In this document: positions 56,473 to 64,000 of the stretch, piece by piece | Numbering within the stretch: position 1 is the first letter of the stretch | Layout of the letters: each line of letters starts with the position of its first letter | Assembly: GCA_028023455.1 (NCBI GenBank) | Contig: JAQFVV010012575.1 | Span: 1,730,517 to 1,794,516 of the forward strand | DNA: 64,000 bases | Reading direction: 5' to 3' | Origin: Epiperipatus broadwayi | Lineage: Eukaryota; Onychophora; Udeonychophora; Euonychophora; Peripatidae | The notes under the pieces: generated by a model | Databases searched by the model: none | What the model was told of the DNA's origin: nothing | Seen by the model: only the letters and a program-made list of their open reading frames with translations | Program-made: the position numbers and the translations under genes

Positions 56473-57885
56473 CTTATGGTTTTATTAGTAAAGGATTTTG
56501 GATCTGGCTCCTTTTTCTGCTTATTTGATATTTTACGATGCTGTTCTTTAATTTGTTCAGCAGAGACCATTTCTTCCTGCAATACTTCAAAACCATATCT
56601 AATGGATCTCTTCAACATATATTGGTCATAACAATGAAAACAATCAATGTTGCACTTCTTTAGAATGTTTTTGAAATAATCCTTGTATTTTAAACGGAGT
56701 CTGCCTCACCCATAAAACCATGCTCAAGTTCACCATAAAGTATTCATAGAGATAGTTTTCCATTGTTCATTCATTTTAAATGTCAAATCCAATGAAAGTG
56801 TGATTTTACAATAAAAGACTCTTTAGAATCATATAGAAAAAGTTGTAAAACATATGGATTGCTATATAATCTTGCTATTGTATTTTAAAAAAATTCAGAA
56901 GAATCCTTAAATAAATTTTTTCTAGTGTCTTTATATTGCTTTGATAGAGTATCCAAGTATCACTTTCATGCTGTAAATCAGTAAAGTAATAGCTCCATTT
57001 ATACACAGCTAACTTAGTTGCAGCAGTTCTTTGCCTATGATGAAATACACTATACTTTAACTTGTTAAAAGTGCCACAGCACATTGTGTTCTATATTGCA
57101 TCTCTACTTTTCTACTTATAAAATTACCAAAATAATTAAACTGTTTTATATTCTCAAATTGATAACCATATAAACTAAAAATGACTGAGAATTTTATTTA
57201 TATTATTGGCTGATGAAAACATTTAAATTTTTTGAATATTAATTATTAAATTAAAATCTTTATATATTGTATTCAAAACTTTAAGAGCATTCTATATCTT
57301 GCCTTTTGAACTAGAAAAAATAGCACAAGCATCAGCAAACTGTAAATCCAGAATATAAGAATATGAAATTTTTGTTTTCACCTTTAATTGAATCAAATTA
57401 AAAATTCCATCACCAAACCTACACCACACCTTGATTCCTGATTATTAAGCTATCCGTAAACAGTTCCAAAAAGTAACATAAAAAAACTAAAGTCAATGTT
57501 GAAAAACAAGTATACAATCTTACTTAATATTAGTTTTCACTTCAAATGGCTCAGATTTTCCATTTGCAGTAATAAAACTTTTTCCCATTTCATTATGTAG
57601 AAATTGGATAATATTAATTAAGTTTGGTGAATAACTAACTAATGGCAAGCAATTCTAAAGACCTGTTCAATTAATTGTTCAAATGCCTTGATCAAATAAA
57701 TAAAAACAATAACTAAAACAAACTTTTGTTCCTGACATTTTTTTTTTTTTTGCATTTGCCTTACAACAAAAACCTATGTTTATTATGTTTTTTGAATCTC
57801 TAATACTATTCTAAGTCTCTCTTATGGCTGGAATCAATGCATCAACAAAATTCTTGAAAATATTTATGCAATAGTGAATAAAAAA
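56473..57885 (-). pseudogene. Second LINE type, RT and C-terminal part, many stops
   Basis: Read on the minus strand from 57885 down: INIFKNFVDALIPAIRET, a decayed block with YLF, PNLINIIQFLHNEMGKSF (RT motif B region), SYILDLQFADACAIF (motif C at 57328-57339, second Asp replaced by Ala), then AVYKWSYYFTDLQ, TWILYQSNIKTLEKI, and a clean C-terminal frame YMLKRSIRYGFEVLQEEMV, then KEQHRKISNKQKKEPD. This differs from the RTE-like copies elsewhere in the window and resembles the widely spread endonuclease-reverse transcriptase LINEs with an LFADD-type motif. Frameshifts and stops are frequent. The catalytic Asp loss confirms it is dead. Confidence 0.7.
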
Positions 57886-58240
57886 TGAAATGGGTGTGAC
57901 AATAGTATTGGCATCAACAAGGGCTTTGAGCATTCCATCATCAGATTTTCGAATGATATGGATGGCTGAAGAGTTGGAGGGTGAAGAAGATTGAAGCCTG
58001 TCCATTAAAGTTTGAAGATTTTCTATCTTAATATAAACTGAGCAGCATTCAATATATATATATGTTATATGATAAGATGATCTGGACCAATCAATGAGTA
58101 CTAATTCAATGAAGTACATATATTGGAGATCATTTATCCTTTTCACATATATGTGATCATGTGTACTGGTTATACAAGGAGGAGTGGATAAATGTATGAA
58201 ACATAAAAGTCTCTGAGTTCAAATCCCTTCTAAATACATT
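57886..58240 (+). mobile_element. Family A ribozyme repeat inserted in the LINE
   Basis: Begins GGGTGTGACAATAG, continues with the long 5' part (AGGGCTTTGAGCATTCCATC, ATGGATGGCTGAAGAGTTGG), the hammerhead region at 58075-58140 and the B box GAGTTCAAATCCC (58215-58227). The core reads TCAATGA rather than CTGATGA, so it is dead. Its stem I pair is AUGAUC/GAUCAU where other copies have AUAAUC/GAUUAU: a compensatory change. LINE coding pieces continue on both sides, so it inserted into the LINE. Confidence 0.75.
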
Positions 58241-58259
58241 AAGTTCAGTATAGACAATA

Positions 58260-58700
58260 TACTTGTATTTAAATATTAAAAATTAGAGAAGTAGAAGGAT
58301 AGCATAACTTCATGAGTTCATATATTCCTAAAAATTCTAATTTTTTTTAAGCTAATGTATCACGACCATATTTGAAAAGTTTTTCAGATATTATATGAAA
58401 AACTTGCAGATTTTCTATTTTTGAGATTATTAAGAGCTATTTGATTTCATTAAGCTGAATATATTTAACCAAATCTAAATGAATTGATAAAATTGATATA
58501 TCATTAAAAGTCATCAATTCATTTCTTGTATAATTATTTAAAATATTATCAAAATATTCTTTCCAATTCAAAATATCATCAACATCATAGAAAACCATTG
58601 CGGATTTAATAGAATTGTGGTATTGTTTTTTCAGACCTATGTGTTCCTTTCAATGCATTCAAAAATTCACATCAGATGTGATTGTGTAAAAAGAGACATC
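58260..58700 (-). pseudogene. Second LINE type, part upstream of the RT core
   Basis: The minus strand reads NSIKSAMVFYDVDDILNWKE, then YFDNILNNYTRNE, VKYIQLNEIK and LFKYGRDTLA. It corresponds to the linker before the RT domain (the W..YF..LLN and ELLKYGGD-like blocks of such LINEs) and belongs to the same copy as 56473-57885, interrupted by the family A insertion. Confidence 0.55.
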
Positions 58701-58720
58701 TTGAAAAGATTCCATTAAGG

Positions 58721-59562
58721 AATGAAAGCGGGATTGATGTATTAAATATTTTTTTTATTTATAATGAGATGACAGTTTCAATTTTGTTTTTAAATTTATT
58801 ATTTCTAATTATATATGTGTATAGATGAAAGCACCCCACAATATCAAAGAATACCAAAAATTTAATTCTGATACTCTCAACATCTCCATGAATGCACACT
58901 TATATGTTAAAAATGTGCAGTTTTAAATGTAAAAATGAAAGTGATTTAATGATACCATGGTATAAAGGAGATATATTAAACTTTAACTGGGTTTAAAGCA
59001 TATCTGGTCTAGATATGATACATTCTCTAGCTTAATAAATAACTGCTATTAATGTACTTATATGAAACTAATAATATCAAAGGTGTAAGTTCAAGAAATT
59101 TGACACTTATAGATAAAATTGTAATAATTGAAATATATATGTTAAAATGCACATTAAAATATAGTTTATTACTCTTTCCAAACTTCAATTTCATGCATAT
59201 TGTGATAGAAAGGAAGAGAATGGTATCAATGTGTAAGTGGTTCCTAAAGAGAACAGTAGATACATTTTACTTACCGAATCTATTTTACTTTTAATAAGTT
59301 TTGCATGAATCTCTCTTAATATGTAAGATTAGTGGGTGAAATCAATTTCTAAACTTATTTATTGTATCAAATATTTTACTTCTGTTAACTCAAGATTTAG
59401 TTGATAATCTTAATCATTAGAGATTTTAGTAATTTTTTAAATAAAATAAGAAGGTATCAAGAAATAAATTATTCAGTGAATAATACCTTACTACTCTAGT
59501 TACTCTAACATATCAATTTTACAAACATTTTTACACCCTTGAGTATTGTGTAGTAAAATTCA
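58721..59562. other. AT-rich sequence, no gene
   Basis: An 80-codon plus-strand frame at 59052-59294 has no family features. A tail-like string (CATTCTCTAGCTTAATAAAT) near 59022 matches 23.47 kb. Confidence 0.3.
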
Positions 59563-59975
59563 ATATATAGGGTACATGAGCATAGACTTTCACATGACCC
59601 ACCACTTTATACTCGAACACATATGTCGAAAAGATAAATAATCACTAATAAACATGTTTCATATTAAACCAGCAATCATCGGTTGGTTTAGATTATCATC
59701 TCTACACATATATGTAGTAAGTACTCAGATATAATAAATTAAGATCGCCAATCTTTATACTTTAATGAACAGGCTTCAATCCACTCCACACTCCAACTCT
59801 TCAACTGTCCATCCAATTGAAAATCTGATGATGGAACGCTCAAAGGCCACCCTGAGGTTGAGATTCTTGTCACACCTATGTTGACCTAAAGTCAACCTGA
59901 TCCTTCATGTACAGGACATAATCCATTTAATACATATACAAGGGATGGGCAGACATCTCTACTATGTAATAACTG
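59563..59975 (-). mobile_element. Family A ribozyme repeat, long copy, minus strand
   Basis: Full-length-like unit: CCTGTACATGAAGGATCAGG, AGGTGTGACAAGAATCTCAA, GATGGACAGTTGAAGAGTTG, then stem I and core CCGATGA with TATGAAAC (59630-59702), and the tail. C3 is kept, but U4 is C and stem II is decayed (TTGCTGGTTTAATA), so it is inactive. Confidence 0.7.
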
Positions 59976-61089
59976 AAATACAGTCTTATTATATACCTGT
60001 ATCAATATATGTAATATGATTGTTTTTAAGAATTGTTATATTATTTAAAAATCCTGCGTTTATTTGGATTACTGAAAATAATTAGATATCTATTGTGTAA
60101 GCATAATCCAGCTTAAACATTTCATGTATATATAATTCTATCATTTATAAAATAATTGGGAAAAAATATTTGTAAATCACAATATTGATTAAGTTTCAAT
60201 TAATTTTTTTCGGTGTATTTTTTTAAAAAATACTGTTGCCTGTTAGATTAATGGTTATTTATTAAATTTATGTCATTTAATTACTAAAATCTGTTTGTAT
60301 TTTTTATAAACTTTCTACTATATGAAGGGATGAGTTCTGTTTTAATAATTTAACTTTTACTGAACTACTTATTTATAAACTATAAAATTTACATGCTGAG
60401 AGTTATTTAGCTCAAATTATACTGCTCAAATTATATGTCATTATCCTTAAATATAGAAAACATAGTCACAATCTATTAGTCAATTACAATGTTTTTATTT
60501 TTAGGTAATTCTTGTAAGAAGTCAATTTATGATCATTACAAAGCATTACAATTTTTGTTTTATCTTTGACATTTATATAACAACACACATTCACACATAC
60601 CTATATTTCAAATTACATTTATTTTCACTATTTCTAGTTTTGTTTTATTTTGATTATTGATTAACAGTCTGTTTATCATTGTTGATGAAATTTTATTTTA
60701 TTTTAATTCGTTTTAGATAAATATTTTAATCCTGTTGCATAAGTTTTCATAATCCCTTACATTATTTATTTGCATTTTATTTATCAATAATTAGTCAATA
60801 CATTTTTTTAAAAAATTATTGTTTACCTAATATTTAAATTTTTAGTTTATTTTAACCTTTTTTTAACATTTCCATTTTAGTTCAAATAATCACATTAAAT
60901 CATCAAACTATAATTATGTTCTCTTCTCAACATCTTTTAGTGTAAAGCTCATTAAATATTTATTTTTGACAATTTAATTCACAATCAAGTTACCAAAAGA
61001 TTATCTCATTCTAATAGTAAATTTCTATTGCAAATTTTTAATATTTGTCCTTTTTTGCTTTTCTTAACACCAATCTTTTTTATGTAATA
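59976..61089. other. AT-rich host sequence, partly duplicated at 61.8-62.0 kb
   Basis: 60580-60810 is a diverged copy of 61788-61995 (shared ATAAATATTTTAATCCTGT, AATCCCTTACATTA, TTGCATTTTATTTAT, AATAATTAGTC). It shows the uninterrupted form of the 62.0-kb insertion site at 60786. Confidence 0.6.
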
Positions 61090-61745
61090 TATAAGGAATC
61101 CCAATTCAGATTTTCACATGACCCCCAACTTTCCATGCCATCTCATATTGCTGATCCATTTGATCACACACATGTTGAAAAGATAAATAATCACTAATAC
61201 ACGTATTTCGTGCTAAACCAACACTCATCAATTGGTTCAGATTACCATCTCTACACATATATACAACCAGTGCTCAACTTTATATTAAGATAGCCAATCT
61301 TCATATTTTTATGGATAGGCTTCAAACTACTCCAACCCACAACTTTTCAGCCTTCCATTTCATTAAAAATCTGATGATGAAATGTTCAAAGCCCTCTTTG
61401 GTGCCAAGGTTGTCATCCTATCCATGTTGATGTTAGTCAATCTGACCCCTCATGTACAGGATAATAATAATAATCCATTTTTACATACATATGCAAGGAA
61501 TGAGCATACCTTTAACGCACTTTGTATCTATGTAAATTAATACACTATATAGGTTTACATCTGCACATATAATATATATGTAATATATAAAGGATTCAAA
61601 CTCACACTTTCACATGATCCCCAACTCTCTATGCCATCTCATATTGCTGGCCCATCTGGTCACACACATGTTGAAAAGATAATTAATCACCAATACACGT
61701 ATTTTGTGCTAAACCAGCACTCATCAGTTGGTTCAGATTACTTTT
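61090..61745 (-). mobile_element. Family A tandem dimer (496-bp period), minus strand
   Basis: In ribozyme sense: stem I/core 1 at 61745-61673, tail and B box, a linker with GCAGATGTAAACC and GCATATGTATGTAAAAATGG, then the 5' part (CCTGTACATGAGGGGTCAGA, GGAAGGCTGAAAAGTTGTGG), core 2 at 61258-61185, and a second tail ending GAATTGGGATTCCTTATATA. Core positions 61720 and 61224 are 496 bp apart, giving the unit length. Core 1 has CUGAUGA and a perfect stem II but G12 is A (ACAAAATAC). Core 2 has stem II intact but C3 is U. Neither should cleave. Confidence 0.8.
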
Positions 61746-61984
61746 TTTTATGTAAATCTACTATGACTACTACTGTCACAGATAGCAATATAACACACAC
61801 ATGCACACCTATATTTCATTTTACATCTATTTTCACCGTTTCTAATTTTATTATTATTGATTAATAGTCTGTTTATAATTGTTGCTGAAATTTTACTTTA
61901 TTCTAATTTTTCTTTTTGATAAATATTTTAATCCTGTATAAGTTTTTGTAATCCCTTACATTAATCATTTGCATTTTATTTATT

Positions 61985-61995
61985 AATAATTAGTC
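61985..61995. repeat. Left 11-bp target-site duplication of the 62-kb palindrome
   Basis: AATAATTAGTC, repeated at 62441-62451. The duplicated host copy at 60786 has it once, followed by the same AATACATTTTTT as the right flank. Confidence 0.8.
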
Positions 61996-62124
61996 GATTT
62001 GAAATACCAGGCACTCTTATACCTGGAGCCTAATTGTAAATATAGGGGATTTGAACTCAGTCTTTCGAGCCCCTTCACTATCCACACTATCTCATACTAC
62101 TGATACACATGACCACACACATGC

Positions 62125-62205
62125 AGAAAAGATCAAAAATCACCAATATAGTATTTCATGCTAAACCAGCACTCATCATTTGGTTCAAACTATCATCTCC
62201 CATAC
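62125..62205 (-). ncRNA. Hammerhead, family A, C3 mutated
   Basis: The minus strand has AUGAUGAG (C3 to A), stem II GUGCUGGUUUAGCAU, GAAAUACUAUA, UUGGUGAU. Apart from C3 and a shortened stem III it keeps the fold. Confidence 0.6.
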
Positions 62206-62207
62206 AT

Positions 62208-62250
62208 GAGCACTCATCAGTTGGTCCAGACTACCATCTCCCATATGTGA
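62208..62250 (-). ncRNA. Hammerhead 5' half, family A
   Basis: GGGAGAUGGUAGUCUGGACC, AACUGAUGAGUGCUC and then directly the start of the next unit (AUGUAUGGG). The strand after stem II is missing. Shows a partial tandem unit in the left arm. Confidence 0.6.
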
Positions 62251-62274
62251 GCACCGATTACATATATATGTATG

Positions 62275-62352
62275 GGAGATGATAGTCTGGACCAACTGAT
62301 GAGTTCTGGTTTAACACGAAATACGTATATTGGTGATTATTTATTTTTTCTG
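62275..62352 (+). ncRNA. Hammerhead ribozyme, family A, core intact
   Basis: CUGAUGA 62296-62302, GAAA 62318-62321, stem III AUA-CG-UAU, predicted cleavage after A62329. Stem I: ACCAA/UUGGU, AUAGUC/GAUUAU, GGAGAU/AUUUUU. Stem II (62303-62317, GUUCU-GGUUU-AACAC) has two mismatches in the middle, so activity may be reduced. Confidence 0.7.
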
Positions 62353-62440
62353 CATGTGTGTGGTCATGTGTATCAGTAGTATGAGATAGTGTGGATAGTG
62401 AAGGGGCTTGAAAGTCTGAGTTCAAATCCCCTATATTTAC

Positions 62441-62451
62441 AATAATTAGTC
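62441..62451. repeat. Right 11-bp target-site duplication
   Basis: AATAATTAGTC, copy of 61985-61995. Confidence 0.8.
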
Positions 62452-63075
62452 AATACATTTTTTATTTTCTCATTATTCATTCATACTTATTTTTATTCCT
62501 TACAATATTCTTTTTGTAAAGGGCCCACATAAGCTTTTCTTATAATTGCAATGTATGTATAAAATAATAAAAAATATTATCAACTAATTCTAGAACATAA
62601 GAGGGCTCATTAAAACCTATGATGTAACTCTAAAATTAATATGCTGTAACAAATTATGTTAAAAACTTAGTAAACAATGACAAAATATCATACATGATGA
62701 TCAAACCTGTCAGTTATAGTTCTTTTATTGTCTAATTATCAACATACCTTTAACAAGAGAACTTAAATGTTTTAAATGTTAATGTGTACAACTTTATATT
62801 GCATGGCTTCCTTGTGGACAAATAATATCATTATTAGTCAATAAATGACAAAAATTACAAGATGTCCATAGAACAAAAAAACTAGGATATATCCTCACTA
62901 TGTTTAGTATTACATTAAAGCAATTTACACTAAGCTATTGCATTGTTAGATATCTAAATGATTTGTTAGACAGTTGAAAAATACAAGTTTCTTTGACATG
63001 CTAACCATGGGCCGCATGCAGTAATTACCATCTTTTTTATGTCATCATTACACGTAATCCAACTAGAATTATACT
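62452..63075. other. AT-rich sequence, no gene
   Basis: No feature recognised. Confidence 0.3.
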
Positions 63076-63088
63076 ATCGGTTAAATAT
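63076..63088. repeat. Left 13-bp target-site duplication of SINE
   Basis: ATCGGTTAAATAT, repeated at 63198-63210. Confidence 0.8.
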
Positions 63089-63197
63089 ATATATATATTT
63101 TTCATGTGTCAAAGCATCGGCCGGGAAGCGAACCCGCAAATCCGGGACAACTGCTTGTAAGGCAGCTGTGCCGATCATTCGACCATCAGCGCTTGAC
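63089..63197 (-). mobile_element. tRNA-derived SINE, minus strand, with target duplication
   Basis: The minus strand reads CAAGCGCTGATGGTCGAATG, ATCGGCACAGCTGCCTTACA, then AGCAGTTGTCCCGGATTTGC, GGGTTCGCTTCCCGGCC and GATGCTTTGACACATG plus an AT-rich tail. The anticodon position is TAC, as at 17.1 kb, so the two belong to one subfamily. Perfect 13-bp flanking repeats. Confidence 0.85.
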
Positions 63198-63210
63198 ATC
63201 GGTTAAATAT
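63198..63210. repeat. Right 13-bp target-site duplication of SINE
   Basis: ATCGGTTAAATAT, copy of 63076-63088. Confidence 0.8.
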
Positions 63211-64000
63211 TTAAGTCCCAAAAATACAATAATTGTTACAGTGAGTATGTTTATTATATATAAGTACAGCTAAATTTATTTACCTTTTTTATTTTTTAAT
63301 AAAACTTATCACTTGCACAAATATTTACACTTTATTTTTAAACACAAATAAATGCCTTTAATTACTTTAATCACTAAACATAGACAAAATCACGCTATAT
63401 ATTTATATTATAAATTAATTTTTTTTTTTAGAAACATTCTTTGACTTTTAAAGATAATCAACTCTTTAATCTTATAAAAATCATTTCGTAATAATCTGCT
63501 TCATGTTTCGCTTTCGTTTACTTGTGATTTCTCACCTTGCTTAATTATCTATTAAAGTCGATTGTCTTTATAACCAATAAAAGAAAGAATCAATATTTAA
63601 AAATAATACATACAAAACGAAAATAACTCAAATTTTGCAATTAGTCTAAAACGACTTTTCTTTTTATAGAAAATTAATTTTCATAACGCAGCCCAATATT
63701 TACAGCTGTGGTAATTTTAAATATATAAACAGATCTGGCAATATTTAAATATTAATAGAAAATAGTTTTTCTTTTTTTTTTTTCAAGTTACTCCCTTTCT
63801 AATAAACAGATAAATTCATATCCTTTCTTAAAAATAGAATAACTTCATATTTACATAGCAATAATAAATTACAATTGGTTGTTAAGTAGAAATCAATCTT
63901 ATATCATAATTGCAAAACAGCCTACAATTGCTAAGAAAAAATGTATAATTTCTAAAAAAGTAATAATTATTAATGAATATTCGGCCGCCATTTCAAAATC
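63211..64000. other. AT-rich end of window with a YY1-like motif
   Basis: No gene seen. The last 25 bases (TCGGCCGCCATTTC) hold, on the minus strand, AAATGGCGGCC, a YY1-like and CpG-containing string as at 12.54 kb. It might mark the edge of a promoter beyond the window. Confidence 0.25.

Larger units (their letters stand above)
61996..62440. mobile_element. Family A palindrome with three ribozyme regions and target duplication
   Basis: Left arm (minus sense): outer tail GCCTGGTATTTCAAATC, GGAGCC block, B box GAGTTCAAATCCC, a near-complete ribozyme (62125-62205) and a second, 5'-half ribozyme (62208-62250). Right arm (plus): a core-intact ribozyme (62275-62352), tail and B box, ending at TATATTTAC. 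Ribozyme heads face the centre. The left arm is longer than the right by the outer tail. The 11-bp flanking duplication and recovered empty site show one insertion event. Confidence 0.85.

Noticed and set aside
57811-58146. 111-codon minus-strand frame
   Set aside because: It is a chance fusion of the antisense strand of the family A repeat with a short LINE piece (INIFKNFVDALIPA), not a gene.
61631-61864. 77-codon plus-strand frame
   Set aside because: Antisense to the family A tandem dimer and its flank.
1-64000. Species assignment from the repeats
   Set aside because: AT content, LINE type and ribozyme repeats fit several invertebrate groups. Without a search any name would be a guess.

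Overview
This is a window of a very AT-rich nuclear genome, almost certainly from an invertebrate animal. The evidence for that is non-LTR retrotransposons, hAT and other DNA transposons, a Penelope-like remnant, tRNA-derived SINEs with A-rich tails, and almost no intact coding sequence. I cannot name the species. I see no confident host protein-coding gene, rRNA or functional tRNA. The window reads as intergenic or intronic DNA filled with mobile-element remains. Family names come from motifs read by eye; no database was searched. | The main content is a set of small repeats carrying hammerhead-ribozyme-like cores. Family A (about 496-nt unit; near 15.9, 21.9, 23.0, 25.5, 26.5, 36.9, 37.8, 58.1, 59.7, 61.1-61.7 and 62.0-62.4 kb) has CUGAUGA, a stem II hairpin, GAAA, a tiny stem III and a long foldable stem I, followed about 100 nt later by a tRNA-like B box. 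Two copies (22980-23053 and 62275-62352) keep every core base. Family B (456-nt unit; 4.2-4.9, 9.3-9.6, 13.6-14.1, 28.9-31.5 and 38.3 kb) has a second, different core with a GUC or GUU cleavage triplet. Families C (6.1-6.5 and 47.7-48.0 kb) and D (45.0 kb) carry weaker hammerhead-like cores. | The most striking locus is 28925-31491: three and a bit direct 456-bp units followed by three inverted units, nearly identical, flanked by a 13-bp target duplication. A tandem copy of the host DNA next to it preserves the empty site. All clear palindromic copies of families A, B and C share one topology: ribozyme 5' ends meet at the centre and 3' tails point outward. Several internal joints lie within 0-3 nt of the predicted self-cleavage sites. 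Together this suggests small ribozyme-bearing retroelements (like schistosome SM-alpha, newt satellite 2 or metazoan retrozymes) inserted from multimeric, self-cleaving RNA by target-primed reverse transcription. | Candidate helpers or neighbours, all broken: RTE-like LINE fragments (3.2, 7.9, 24.6, 32.0-33.3 and 44.7 kb), a second LINE (56.5-58.7 kb, minus strand, interrupted by a family A copy), a Penelope-like GIY-YIG endonuclease remnant (46.1-46.6 kb), an internally deleted LTR retrotransposon (51.0-53.9 kb), hAT pieces (28.2 and 33.7-34.3 kb), six tRNA-Gly-type SINEs and several foldback MITEs. Remaining stretches are unannotated AT-rich DNA.
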